Origin: CAVWUA01 sp963758025
Lineage (GTDB): Bacteria > Planctomycetota > Planctomycetia > Isosphaerales > Isosphaeraceae
Assembly (NCBI GenBank): GCA_963758025.1
Contig: CAVWUA010000013.1
Span: 47,778 to 111,777, forward strand
Direction: 5' to 3'
Length of the DNA: 64,000 nt
Part shown: positions 43,507-54,060 of the stretch, piece after piece
Layout: each line of letters opens with the position of its first letter
Position numbering within the stretch: the stretch's first letter is position 1
Made by a program: the position numbers and the translations under genes
Notes under the pieces: generated by a model
Databases searched by the model: none
What the model was told of the DNA's origin: nothing
Seen by the model: the letters and a program-made list of their open reading frames with translations, nothing else

Positions 43507-44566
43507 CGTTCGCTCCGTGGATCGAGTCGTGTTCGCGGTCTTGCGGGGAACCCTCGAAGTTAGCCGCGATCCGCTCCGTCCGCAATGGTCTGGAGGCGGT
43601 CCCCAGAACGATCGCGAGCGTCGGCGGACGGCCCCGTCTCCCCACCAGGACGAGAGATTCGGCCCTCGTCCCCTGAGCACGCGAAGGCCCCTCAGTGACA
43701 TTTTCTCGACGCGCCACCAGTCTTCCGTTTGTCGTGGATACCAATCGCGCGCTTTTTTTTGTTTCCTTTTCGGATGGAATTTCCGTAAGTATTTAGTGTT
43801 CAATCAGAAGCGGCGATTTTCCGGCCCCGATTCCCCCGGTTCGCGACTGTCGCTGACCTTGCGGGCCATTTTCGAACCACGTTCGGAACGGGGCCTTCGA
43901 CGGAAGTCTCTTCAGGTTAAAAAGATCGGACATCGAACCGCCGTGCCGGGGGCCATCCCGCGACCGCCGAGGAGCCCAAAACCTCGCCCAGAGAGTGTCG
44001 CTGACCCTGCGCGGTGCAGCGCGCTTCGGAGGGGCCGGAGTGACATTCCGTGGACACGATCCCGGCGGCGGGAGGACACGCCGAATCGGGGGCGTGGACG
44101 CCGTCAAGAAGCTCGAGCAACAGGTTGGTATGCGGGTTCCCCTTCGCTGGGGCACCGAGTCGGGATTCGCGTCGCGGTAGGGCACGCACGTTTGCAGTCT
44201 CGAAGGACCGAACACAACACGGTCTCGGTCCTCCGAGAGATAAGCGTCAGCATACCGCAGCCTGGCTCGGTTTTCATGGATCGGGGTATCGTGAAGTGGC
44301 ATGGCGGCTCGAATGAGGGTTGCAGAATTGGTTGATTTTGCCGATAAAGCGATCCTATGTCCGGCGTGCCTTTCCTGACATACTCCTCGCAGTTTTAAGA
44401 CCCTTCAGGGCGCTGGACAATAGAGGATTCCGCTGGGTTTTCTGATCAACCATCGATATGCTGAACAGATTGACAGAAGCAGGAGTTCGGATTCCCGAAG
44501 AGTCGATGGGAAAATTGGCTAAAATGAGTAATTTTGTCGGTGCGTGCAAAGCGGACGAGGTGGACC
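43507..44566. other. 1-kb stretch without a gene
   Basis: No coding region is convincing on either strand. There is a T run near 43752-43760 and a modest A/T-rich zone at 44330-44530 upstream of the ATPase gene that could hold its promoter. Nothing else is recognisable. Confidence 0.5.
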
Positions 44567-45560
44567 ATGGCTACGGCAGAACAGCTCAAAGCTCTGCTAA
44601 AGAGCTACGCCGACGGGGACGATGACCGTTTCCTAGCCATCTCACTGCAAGTTGCATCTCACGCGGCCCAGAAGGGCCAAGGGAAGCTTGCCCAGGAATT
44701 GAGGATCCTGATCGACCAAGCGAAGCTCCGGCAGAAATCCTCCAAGGGTCACAGTCCTGTCCCTATCGCGAAGGCGACCGGAGAGCTCGAGGCTCCTGTC
44801 GGCAAGCTTTCCGAAGGTTCATCTTTCGGAGATGGTCCTCTCGCCGCCGACGAAGGAGCAGATCTCCCAGATCATCTTGGAGTACCGTCAGCGGCAGAAG
44901 CTCCGGGCGACACGGCCTCTCCGCCCGGCGCAAACTCCTGCTGGTCGGCCCCCCGGCTCTGGCAAGACGATGACGGCCTCGCCCTCGCGGGGAACTTGGC
45001 ATCCCCCTCATGGCGATCCAACTCCACGCAGTCATCACCAAGTTCATGGGGGAGACAGCCGCGAAACTCCACCTCATCTTCGACGCCATGCAGCGGACCC
45101 GGGGCGTCTATCTTTTCGACGAGTTCGACGCCATCGGGGCGAGCCGCCCGGGCAAACGACGTCGGGGAGATCCGGCGGGTTCTCAATTCTTTCCTCCAAT
45201 TCCTGGAGCAGGACGACTCGGATAGCATTATAATTGCTGCAACCAACCATGTGGGTAAGCTCGACTCGGCCTTGTTTCGCCGGTTCGACGACGTGGTGAG
45301 GTATGAACTACCGACGCCGGAGTTCGCCAACAAGCTCATCAAGAACCGGCTGGGCCTGTTCGGTGTCGACTCGCTTAAATGGGGAGAAATCCTTTCGGCG
45401 GCCAAGGGGCCGAGTTACGCGGAGCTTTCCCGCGCATGTGACGACGCCGCCAGGAAAGCCATCTCTCCGATCGCACGGAAATCAGCACCGAGAACTTATT
45501 CGTGTCGGCGATCTGCGGCCGTCGAGGGATCAACGAGTTATGGGCCCGCCACGATCGGGA
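44567..45560 (+). pseudogene. ietA: AAA+ ATPase of IetAS type (IetA), several frameshifts
   Basis: The ATG at 44567 starts an N-terminal helical domain (EQLKALLKSYADGDDDRFLA, SLQVASHAAQKGQGKLAQEL). The AAA+ core follows in pieces: Walker A PPGSGKTMTA (44949 on), Walker B GVYLFDEFDAIGA, sensor IIIAATNHVGKLD, and arginine finger ALFRRFDDVVRYEL. All core residues are present but in different frames; at least five shifts, several at C or G runs, are needed. The layout (helical N-terminus, AAA+, then subtilase) is that of IetA, described as antitoxin and as part of an anti-phage system. The boundary with the next gene is approximate. Whether the gene works depends on whether the shifts are real. 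Confidence 0.75.
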
Positions 45561-45589
45561 GTGGAGGCTGGAGTTGGAAGGTCCTGAGA

Positions 45590-48039
45590 AGCTGCGTCAC
45601 CTTCGCATCGATGACAGGGCGAATGCAGAACGGTTCGTTTCCCCGAAGAGCGGACGCGATAGGTTCGAGATGTCCCCGCGTGACCGGATGCCGCACGGCA
45701 CCAGTCTGATCGCGAGCTCGACAACGCGGAGGCTCGGGCCCGCGAAGATCACGAGGCGGCCGAGGCTACGGGCACAGGCATCGTGCTCGTCTTCAAGAGC
45801 GAGCCGAACTTTGCGCTTGCATGAAGAGTTTGGAGGCCGCTAGTCAAGGGATCAAGCTGCTGAATGTACGCGTCGAAGCGGCGTTTCCCGCGCAGGCTGT
45901 CTTCATCCCCAACGGGAAACTTATTTACTTCGAAAACAAGTTTGAGAAATATTTAACCGGAGAACACCGACTACCACAAGCCGAAGAACAAGAAGTTCGT
46001 CGAGAGCATCTCCGAGATCCGATATGAGGCCGTCAACGCCTACTGGACGGAGATCGAGTACCCCTGCCGCCTGACGGCAAGCTCGTGACTTGGGAGATCT
46101 GGCTCCGCGTTGGGACTAACCCTGAGCCGGTCCTCAACATCTTCAGAACTGAGGCCGCCTACCGCGGATTGCAGGTCGGCCCGCGAATTATCCGGTTCCC
46201 GGATAGAGCGGTGACACTCGCCATCGGCACAGTCGAGCAGATTCGCTCGTCCTGGATCATCCTCGACATGATGGCCGAACTGCGCCTCGCGAAGGAATGC
46301 CCGACGACCTTCATCGACATGGAGCCGTTCGAACAGGCCCAGTGGACAAAGGCTGCCGTCGCGAGGTTGAAGGCGCCCCCGGCGGACGCGGTGGCGGTCT
46401 GCATGCTCGACACCGGGGTCAACAATGGCCACCCACTGCTCTCCCCGGCGAGTCCGGGACGAACACGTCCTGACCTGCTTTCCAAGCGAGCCGAAAGCTG
46501 ACCTGATCGGCCACGGGACCGAGATGGCGGGGCTCGCCCTCTACGGCGACCTGGGTCCGGTTGTGGCGGGAGGCTTTCCCATCGAACTGGGGCACCGGCT
46601 AGAGGCCGTCAAGATCCACCCGGAAACAGATCTCCCGCACGCAGACCTCTATGGTGCCGTGTGCTTGGAGGCGGCCACGAGGATCGAGGGGGTGAGTTCG
46701 TCACACCAGCGAGTCTACTGCATGGCGGTCACCGCGAATGACAACCGCGATCGCGGGTTGCCACGTCGTGGTCCGGTGAGCTCGATCGAATCACCTACGG
46801 GGCTCCCGACATGCCCCGTCGGATCTTCGTCATCTCGGCTGGCAACGTCCCGCGAGAGGAACACGTGAACTACCCGGACGTGAATCGGATCTACAGCATT
46901 CACGACCCCGGCCAAGCGTGGAACATCATCACCGTCGGCGCCCACACCGACCGGGTCATGATCCAAACCGCCGGGTACGATGGCTACCAGCCGCTCGCCT
47001 CGATCGGCCGGTTGAGCCCGTGCAGCACAACTTCTATGGTGTGGTCCGACGAATGGCCGCTCAAGCCCGACATCACTATGGAGGGTGGTAATACGGCGGT
47101 CGATCCCGCCCACGGTATCCCGAGCATGATCGAAGACCTCATGCTTCTCACCACCTCACCCAAGCCGAGCAGCAGCTCGTTCGTCTCGACCGGCCAGACG
47201 AGCGGGGCCGCCGCCCTCGCCTCGCGGATGGCCGCCATCATCCAGGCAACTTATCCGGAGTATTGGCCTGAGACGGTCCGGGCGCTGATGATCCACTCCG
47301 CCGAGTGGACGCCGGCGATGAGAGCCGACTACCCGGGAAAGAAAAAGAAAGCGATCAAGAACCGGATGAGATGCTACGGTTACGGCGAGCCGGATCTGGA
47401 CCGTGCCCTATGGTGTGGGAGGAATTCGCTCTGCCTCGTCTCTCAGGCCGAGCTTCAGCCTTACGACAAGTTCGAGAATATAATCAAGACAAAATATATG
47501 CATGTTTATGAGCTTCCTTGGCCGATAGACGAGCTCCGTTCACTGGGCGAGATGAACGTGACGATGCGGGTTACGCTCTCCTACTTCATCGAGCCAAGTC
47601 CGGGACGGCGGGGGTGGAAGAATATCCACCGATACGCCTCGCATGGCCTGAGGTTCGACGTCCAGCGTCCTACGGACACGCTCGAAGAGTTCCGGAAGCG
47701 GATGAACAAGAATGCCCGGGCAGAGGACGAGGGGAGCCCGACAGGCGGCGACACGAGCGTCTGGACCATCGGGACCAAGCTACGGAGCCGGGGGTCGATC
47801 CACTCTGACTGGTGGACAGGGACGGCCACCGCGAGTCGGCGGACAGCCGGCACATCGGGATTTATCCAGTCACCGGATGGTGGAGGGAGCGGAAGCACCT
47901 CGGCCGCTGGGCCCGGAAAACGCACTATTCCCTTGTGGTCTCGATCAACACGCAACCGACCGAGGTGGACATCTACACGCCAGTCCGCATCCAGCTTGCC
48001 ACCCCGATCAAAATCGAGATCGAAGACGAAGAAGAGTGA
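45590..48039 (+). pseudogene. ietS: subtilisin-like (S8) protease of IetAS type (IetS), several frameshifts
   Basis: The N-terminal part is recognisable from ANAERFVSPKSGRDRFEMSP, then VLVFKSEPNFALA, AASQGIKLLNVRVEA and VESISEIRYEAVNAYW. The catalytic triad is present: Asp in MLDTGVNNGHPLL (46409-46411), His in GHGTEMAGLALYG (46512-46514) and Ser in TGQTSGAAALASRMAA (47201-47203). Asp and Ser share one frame, His another; compensating shifts lie near 46440 and 46780. More shifts occur near 45830, 46000 and 47850; the C-terminus is TPIKIEIEDEEE ending at 48039. It is about 800 residues when joined. The protease toxin/effector partner of the AAA+ protein directly upstream. No signal peptide, so it is cytoplasmic, unlike most subtilases. 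Confidence 0.75.
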
Positions 48040-48378
48040 GATATATCGCTGTCCCAATCGAGACCGCGAAGGCACGCCCATCCTATGATGTGGATGTGCG
48101 TATCTTTATCGCAAGCGACCGCTTCTGGTGTTGCCACGTCCTCGCCGCCTCCATGATCTGTCGGCTGGAAGACCTCGCCGACTTCGGTCTGATCGACCGA
48201 CGCCCTCGGGAAGTATCTTCTCGGCCCTACTCGCTCCTATACAATTGTCACCATCGACTCGTGAACGACGATCTCGGAACTCCGGCCCTCCGGCGAAAGG
48301 GGATTTCGGATGGCGGGGCGGGGGCGTATTCTGGAGATGATAGGACGTCGGGATATCCATATCGGAGAGAGAATCGCC
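48040..48378. other. stretch downstream of IetS, possible small gene
   Basis: A frame with GTG at 48036 overlaps the IetS stop and could encode RYIAVPIETAKARPSYDVDV and on, but no family is recognised and the 3' end is unclear. Otherwise nothing is seen. Confidence 0.25.
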
Positions 48379-49518
48379 GTGAAGATCGTGGCAATTGAGG
48401 TTTGTCCCCTGACGGGCGCGACGGTCGATGGGGGGTGGCCGCAGGGGCATGAGCCGCGGGAGAACCTGCATACGTTGCTCGTCGTTCGGACGGATGAGGG
48501 GCTGGAAGGGTTCGGCAGTTGCTTCACCTCGGGGAAGCTCGTGACCGGCGCGGTCGAATTGCTCTGGCCGTTGCTCCGGGGGGAGTCGGCGGTTGAGCCG
48601 GAGCGGGTTTCCGAGACGTTGCGGCAATCCTCCTTCTGGCAAGGGCGCGGGGGGGCCGTTGAGCACGCGATCAGCGGCATTGATCTCGCGCTCTGGGACC
48701 TCATGGGCAAGGCGTGCGGCCAGCCGGTCTCGCGGTTGCTGGGGGGAACTACCGGCAGACGATCAAGCCGTATGGCTCGATCCTGTTCGACGAGCCGGAA
48801 CCGCTCCGTCGCACGCTGGAAAGCGTCGTGGAACGCGGGTTCCGGGCGATCAAGCTGGGCTGGCGGCCCTTCGGGCGCCGGGACCGCCGGTTCGATGAGG
48901 TGCTGGTGAAGACCGCCCGGCAGACGGTCGGGGAGGACATCGAGCTGATGGTCGATGCCGGCGGGAGCGAGCAGTTCTGGCCGCACGGGACGAACTGGGC
49001 ACGCAACACCGCGCGGATGCTCGCCGATTACGGGATCGTCTGGTTCGAGGAGCCGTTGCCGCCGGACGACCTGGACGGTTACGTCGAGCTGACGCGCGTC
49101 TCGCCGGTGCCGATCGCCGGGGGGGAGGTCCTGACGCGCCGGCAGTCGTTCCAGCCGTGGATCGAACGCACGCGCCGTGGACATCCTCCAGCCGGACTGC
49201 ACCAAGAACGGCGGCCTGAGCGAGTCGCGGCGGATCGCCTCGCTGGCGTTCGACCATAATGTCCAGGTGGTGCCGCACGGCTGGAACACGGCCGTTGGCC
49301 TGGCGGCCGACCTCCAGTTCTCGGCGGCGATTCCGGTCGCCCGCTACGTGGAGTATCTGACCCCCTGTGCCTACATCGACGAGATCACGTGCGAGCCGTT
49401 CCGGCTCGATGACAAGGGGCTATTGACGATCCCAACGTCGCCCGGCCTGGGGGTCGCGATCGATCCCGAGAAGCTCAAGCGGTTCTGTCCCGAGCGGATC
49501 GTCTTTGGAGTTTCGTGA
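48379..49518 (+). CDS. enolase-superfamily (mandelate racemase/muconate lactonizing) protein, two frameshifts
   Basis: The GTG at 48379 follows GGAGAG. The N-terminal capping domain has VRTDEGLEGFGSCFTSGKLV. The barrel carries the metal ligands LMVDAGGSEQ (Asp), WFEEPLPPDD (Glu) and AGGEVLTRR (Glu), a Lys in RAIKLGWRPF, and a His in VVPHGWNTAV. The frame slips near 48745 in a run of six G and again near 49165. When joined it is about 380 residues, typical for the family. It probably dehydrates or isomerises an acid sugar; the substrate is unknown. Confidence 0.85.
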
Positions 49519-49616
49519 GAAGACGCGGTGTGAATCGCCCGGTGTGGGTGGTTGGGGTCTCGGCTTCGAGAGACGCCGGAGTCGGTCCGTTCGCCCCGCA
49601 GGGGCAGTTCCACCTC

Positions 49617-49717
49617 GCCCTGAAGGGGCGGATTTCGTCCCGCGTGATCCGACGAAATCCGCCCCTTCAGGGCGGGGGTGTTTGTCATGGTACCGATTCC
49701 AGGGGCGTTGCCCCTGG
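49617..49717. repeat. perfect 23-bp hairpin plus a second palindrome
   Basis: Arms at 49617-49639 and 49651-49673 are perfect complements over 23 bp (starting GCCCTGAAGGGGCGGATTTC) with an 11-base loop. A second palindrome, CCAGGGGCGTTGCCCCTGG, is at 49699-49717. Both carry GCCCCT/AGGGGC cores. They follow the enolase-family gene by ~100 bases and may act as terminators or as repetitive extragenic palindromes. Confidence 0.8.
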
Positions 49718-49737
49718 CTATCGGATGCTGCCCCTTC

Positions 49738-49925
49738 GGGGCGAATCGAGATCAAACAAATCCCGCGTCAGTGATACGATGGCCCGTTGCCGGGTGAGGC
49801 CGACGGGACCTCCGGGGCGAATCGAGATCAAACAAATCCCGCGTCAGTGAGACGAGAGGGTCCGTTGCCGGGTGAGGCCGACGGGACCTTCGGGGCGAAT
49901 CGAGATCAAACAAATCCCGCGTCGG
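49738..49925. repeat. 76-78-bp tandem repeat, about 2.4 copies
   Basis: The unit begins GGGGCGAATCGAGATCAAAC and recurs at 49738, 49814 and 49892, with GTTGCCGGGTGAGGCCGACG in the middle. Copies differ by a few bases and small indels. No gene lies within. Confidence 0.85.
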
Positions 49926-50000
49926 GAATCGGGCAACGAAGGAGAATCCGTGCCGACCGCGTGACTCCTGTTTGTGTCGGTTATTTGGGCGAGGCGTCTT

Positions 50001-51527
50001 TCAAGGGGGATGGATCGGGACGAGGGCCTTGAATGCGCGGGTCAAGAGGTTTCGCGTGATCCGCTGGACGCGGTCGTCCGGGCCGTGCGGGCGGCTCCAG
50101 TGCGACCAGGGCAGCGTGTGTCCCGGCGGTGAAGAGAGCCCCTGCGCCCAGAAGATCGTCGAGGCGTTGAAGACGAAGTTGTCCTTCGGCCCGGGATAGA
50201 TCGTCGCGGTCCAGTGCTGGGGGTTCACGCCGCCTTGCCAGGCGGTCCCCTCGGCGACGACCTCCAGGCCGGGGATGTCCGGCGGGTCGCCGTGGTATTC
50301 CCAGCCGATGAGGCCGGGGATGCGGTCGCCCTTCTTCACGCCGGTCCCTTCGAAGATCCAGTGGTCGGGCTGGGCGATGACCCAGTCGCCGCCGCCGTTG
50401 ACCGGCTCGACGTTGCGGGCACCCATGAGCAAGCCTTCGTCGGGGCCGTGCTCGGGGAAGGGGCCGTGTTCCTTCTCCCGGCGCTGCGGCGTAATCGTTG
50501 TCGCCGCCATACGGCCCGCCGCGGAACATGATGCGGTTGGGCCGGCCGTCGCTGCTGGCGCGGAGCGGCGTGACCCAGCAGACGGTGTTGCCGGAGAGGA
50601 AGAGCAGGTTCACCCCCTCGTCGCGCATCGTCTGGACGCTGCGGAACTGCCGGATGTCCCAGTACTCGTCGTGCCCGACGCTGATGAACGCCTTGCACTT
50701 GAGCCCGTGATCGGGCGTGAGCATGTCGCTGTTCGAGCAGTAGGTGACGTCGTAGCCGTGCTGCTCCAGCCAGTAGGCGAGCGGGAATTCCAGCGGCAGG
50801 AACTCGCCCGAGCCGAACGTGAGCGGGTCGTTGACGACCCCCGTGTACTGCGCCTCGCGGCCGTAAGGGCGGTCGAAGCTGACGTCGGCCCAGGGGCCTT
50901 GAATCCCCTTCGGGATGGGTGTAGACGGAATAATTGTTCGGCCAGCGGTTGTAGGCCTGCCAGGTGTTGTCGGAGCACTGGAAGAGGATGTCGGCGGGGC
51001 GGTCGTCGCGGACGATGAAGACGACGTAGCTCTGCCAGTAGGGTTCGTTCGTCCCCCTCGGGGACCGTCGTGAGCCGGCCGAGATAGACGCCGCTGGGCC
51101 AGTCGTCGGGGATGGTCAGTTGCGTGGACGGTTCCCAGCGGCACTCGTGCAGGTTCTTCGGGCCGGGCTTGGGGACGGGCTGGGCCTTGCCGTCGAGCGG
51201 GCCGAGCGTTTTCATCAGCCGCGCGCCCCGGCCGCCGTAATAGCCCATGCGGAAGATCTCGATGGTGAACGGCCGGGGCGGGTCGGTGGACACCATGATG
51301 TCGATCGACTCGCCCGCCTCGACGCTCTGCTTCGAGCAGTACCCCTCGATCCAGGGGGAGCGGAAGCCGTCCGCGTCGGCCCGCACGCGGGTCAACTGCC
51401 AGTCGGTCGCGCCCGGCTGGCGGTTCTCCCGCTGGATGATGTTGTCGTCGGCCTGCGCGCCGAGCCCTAATAACCCCAGCGCGACGAGCACGGCCACGAT
51501 CGCGTGGCGAGATGAATGGAACGTCAT
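50001..51527 (-). CDS. secreted N,N-dimethylformamidase-like protein, about three frameshifts
   Basis: The ATG at 51527 gives a signal peptide (AIVAVLVALGLLGLGAQA). The domain order is an N-terminal β-sandwich (GYCSKQSVEAGESIDIMVST, FRMGYYGGRGARLMKTLG) and a C-terminal flavodoxin-like half (LAYWLEQHGYDVTYCSNSDM, AFISVGHDEYWDIRQFRSVQ, LLFLSGNTVCWVTPLR). These match the large subunit of N,N-dimethylformamidase. The frame slips near 51055 (CCCCC), near 50920 and near 50500; the last frame ends FKALVPIHPP at 50001. About 500 residues when joined. The natural substrate is unknown in planctomycetes. Confidence 0.78.
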
Positions 51528-51552
51528 CGTTCTCCTCGAAGTACGGACTGCC

Positions 51553-51651
51553 GCATGGCGAAGGGCACATTCCAGATTTCAGAGATCTCAGATTCCAGAA
51601 GTTTCTTGCCTCTTTGAGGATCTGGAATCTGAAATGTGCCCTTTGCCATGC
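51553..51651. repeat. 100-bp near-perfect inverted repeat
   Basis: The left arm GCATGGCGAAGGGCACATTC and the right arm in reverse GCATGGCAAAGGGCACATTT differ at only a few positions over ~26 bp; inner parts are also partly complementary. It lies between two minus-strand genes and could be a terminator, attenuator or MITE-like element. Confidence 0.75.
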
Positions 51652-51734
51652 TGAACTCAATAAGGGCCGGTGGAATGTCAGAGACGATTCGGTAAGCCTC
51701 GGAGGGGCGGAAAAACGACTTTCCGGATCGCCTC

Positions 51735-53045
51735 TCAACCTTCGGCGGGCCACCAGTTGTTGATAAGTTTCGTCAGATGTTCGACCTTTCGCGGGTGCTC
51801 GCCCGCGAGGTTCGTTCGCTCCATCGGGTCGTCGGTGATGTTGTAGAGTTCCGGTTTCGCGTCGGGCTCGTTCTGGGGGGCGGGCAGGATCAGCTTCCAG
51901 TCCCCCTCGATGACCCAGCGATAACGGAGGCTGGAGGCGGGTCGGTGGATATCGACGGCGTTGTGCGTGAAGATCTCGCCGAAGATCGCCTTCCGCTCCT
52001 TCAGGGCCGCCTCATCCAGGAGGTTGAGGCCCTGCATTTCCGACGTCGGTTCCAGCCCCAACGCGCGGAGGACCGTCGGGGCGATGTCGATCGAGATGGC
52101 GAGCTGATCCGACATCCTCGGCGGAACGTGGCCGGGCCAGCGGACCATGATCGGCGTGCGGAGTCCGCCGTCGTAGGGGGATTGCTTCGAACGCGGGGCG
52201 TAGCGGTCGGCGTCGGGGTCCTGAATCCAGCCGTTGTCGCACACGTAAATGACCAGTGTGTTATCCGCGATTTCTTTGTTGTCAAGATGTTCAAGCAACT
52301 GCCCGCACGTCTCATCGAACCATTCGCACATGGCCCAGTATTTGGCGATCTCCAGCGAGGGGGCCTTGTCCTTGTAATGCGCGAGCAGGCGATCGGGCGG
52401 GGTGTGCGGCGAGTGCGGCATGAAGGGGGCGTACCACAGGAAGAAGGGGGTTTCCCGCTCGACGCACGAGTCGATGAAGCTGTTGACCTCCGTCAATCCC
52501 TTGCGGCCGATCGTCAGGCCCGCGTCGCCGTGCCGTCCCCCGCGCTCCGGGTCGCCGTGGGTCATGCCGTGGGTGAAGCCCCCGTGCTTGTAGTTTCCTC
52601 CCCACCACTTCCCGGCCTGGAAGCTGAGATAACCACGCTCGCCCAGCAACCTCGGCAGGGTCGGAACCTGGTCGAAGTAGCCGATCATCTCCTGCCGCTG
52701 CGCCAGGAACGTCGGATCGTTGCGGCCGTTTTTCCGGCCGGGGGGCAGCGGGGGATCGTTGCTGGTGACCTTGTGCTGATGCGGGTAAAGCCCCGTCAGG
52801 ATCGTCGCCAGGCTGGGCGAGCAGAGGCTTGACGGTACGTATCCGCGGCGGAAGGTGAGGCTCTGGCTCGCCAGTTTGTCGAGGTGGGGCGTGCGGATGT
52901 GCGGGTGGCCCATGAACGAGTAGTCGGTCCAGCCCTGGTCATCCGAGATGATCAGCACGACATTCGGCGGCGCGGCCGACGCCGAGGCCCCGAGGAGCAT
53001 CGTCAGCAAGAACCCCAGGAGGGGCGTCCATCGATTCCGTGTCAT
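51735..53045 (-). CDS. sulfatase family protein with CSPSL in place of CxPxR
   Basis: It has a signal peptide (LLGFLLTMLLGASASA), then VVLIISDDQGWTD with the metal-binding aspartates. The active-site loop is SSLCSPSLATILTGLYPHQH: the cysteine (res. 75) that is converted to formylglycine in sulfatases is present, but the Arg of CxPxR is Leu. Other sulfatase residues are kept (ARSKQSPYDGGLRTPIM-type segment, FLWYAPFMPHSPHTPP). Length 436 is normal. It is probably exported and may cleave sulfated sugars, with an uncertain modification state. No frameshift. Confidence 0.88.
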   Translation of the reverse strand: MTRNRWTPLLGFLLTMLLGASASAAPPNVVLIISDDQGWTDYSFMGHPHIRTPHLDKLASQSLTFRRGYVPSSLCSPSLATILTGLYPHQHKVTSNDPPLPPGRKNGRNDPTFLAQRQEMIGYFDQVPTLPRLLGERGYLSFQAGKWWGGNYKHGGFTHGMTHGDPERGGRHGDAGLTIGRKGLTEVNSFIDSCVERETPFFLWYAPFMPHSPHTPPDRLLAHYKDKAPSLEIAKYWAMCEWFDETCGQLLEHLDNKEIADNTLVIYVCDNGWIQDPDADRYAPRSKQSPYDGGLRTPIMVRWPGHVPPRMSDQLAISIDIAPTVLRALGLEPTSEMQGLNLLDEAALKERKAIFGEIFTHNAVDIHRPASSLRYRWVIEGDWKLILPAPQNEPDAKPELYNITDDPMERTNLAGEHPRKVEHLTKLINNWWPAEG

Positions 53046-53076
53046 GATGCGATTTGATCCGTGGTGTGGAGGTTTC

Positions 53077-53841
53077 TCAGCGAGATTTTGGGGTGCTCGA
53101 TCGCTCCGCCGGGGCCTTCTTCGAGAACTTGTGGATCAGCTTCACCAGCTTGGGCCGGATCGTCATCTGGCAGTAGGGAGCGTTGCGGTTGTTGCGGTAG
53201 TAGTTCTGATGGTAGCGCTCCGCCGGGTAGAACTTCGTCAAGGGGGCGAGCTGGGTCACGATCGGCCTCGCGAACACATGCGCGGCGGTGAGCGCCTTGT
53301 ACGACTTCAACGCGGCCTGTTTCTGCGTATCATCGTGAAAGAAGATGATCGAGCGATACTGCGTGCCGACGTCCGGCCCCTGGCGGTTCAGGGTCGTCGG
53401 ATCGTGACAGGCCCAGAAGATTTCCAGCAGGTCCTCGTAAGGGACGATCTCGGCGTCATACGTGATCTGCACGACCTCCGCGTGCCCGGTCAAGCCGGTG
53501 TGGACCATCTCGTAGGTGGGGTTCGGGACGGTGCCGCCGGCGTATCCCGAGACGACCGACTTCACGCCGGGAACCATCTCATAGACGGCCTCAAGGCACC
53601 AGAAGCAGCCTCCGCCGAACGTCGCCTTCTCCAGCCGGACCTTCTTGGGCTTGGCGTCCTTCTCGTCGGCCGGGGCGTCCGCGCTCGTGGAGGGTTGGTC
53701 CTGGGGCGTGTCGGCGTTCGCGTTCGCGTTTGTGTTTGGGGTCCTGTCTGACTGGGTTTCCGCCTCCTGTGCCCGGGTGCCGTCCGTCAGCCCCAGGATC
53801 AGGAGGATTCCAAGAGACGCCGCGAAGACGCGCAAAGTCAT
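53077..53841 (-). CDS. msrA: peptide methionine sulfoxide reductase MsrA, exported
   Basis: The ATG at 53841 gives a signal peptide (LGILLILGLTDGTRA) and a low-complexity Asn/Asp/Ala linker (res. 30-65). The MsrA core has the catalytic GGCFWCLEAVYEMVPGV (Cys ~79), YAGGTVPNPTYEMVHTGLTG, HAEVVQITYD and QYRSIIFFHDD. It reduces methionine-S-sulfoxide in proteins, here outside the cytoplasm. Length ~255 residues, complete. It stands 32 bp upstream of the sulfatase gene on the same strand, so the two may be co-transcribed. Confidence 0.93.
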   Translation of the reverse strand: MTLRVFAASLGILLILGLTDGTRAQEAETQSDRTPNTNANANADTPQDQPSTSADAPADEKDAKPKKVRLEKATFGGGCFWCLEAVYEMVPGVKSVVSGYAGGTVPNPTYEMVHTGLTGHAEVVQITYDAEIVPYEDLLEIFWACHDPTTLNRQGPDVGTQYRSIIFFHDDTQKQAALKSYKALTAAHVFARPIVTQLAPLTKFYPAERYHQNYYRNNRNAPYCQMTIRPKLVKLIHKFSKKAPAERSSTPKSR

Positions 53842-53958
53842 GTCTAGGCTCCCCAAGGGCTCCCGCCTTTGTCGTTCATTCCCTTCCGGGAATCGTGATG
53901 TGGACCTCACGTCTCTGCCAGGTTCGGCTTTGTTCGGAGTTCCGTCAAGGGACGACCG

Positions 53959-54060
53959 ATTCCCCTCTTTCTCTCCCCTTGGTAAGGGGGAGCCGGAGGG
54001 GGTTCCGGGAATTCCACCGATCCGCCGTCCAAGAACCCCCCTCAATCCCCCCTTGGTAAG
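53959..54060. repeat. GC-rich palindromic dispersed repeat, full copy
   Basis: It runs from CTTTCTCTCCCCTTGGTAAG through GGGGAGCCGGAGGGGGTTCC to AACCCCCCTCAATCCCCCCT and ends CCTTGGTAAGG. The two ends are complementary, so it can fold into a long hairpin. It matches the copies at 9290-9390/10872-10935 and 55603-55700. Confidence 0.8.

Noticed and set aside
43507..44566. Gene-free kilobase considered as an origin of replication or prophage edge
   Set aside because: No iterons, DnaA-box cluster, integrase or attachment repeat was seen.
44567..48039. Treating IetA/IetS as definite pseudogenes
   Set aside because: All catalytic motifs are present and similar shifts affect housekeeping genes, so sequence error is as likely; marked as pseudogene only because no intact frame exists here.
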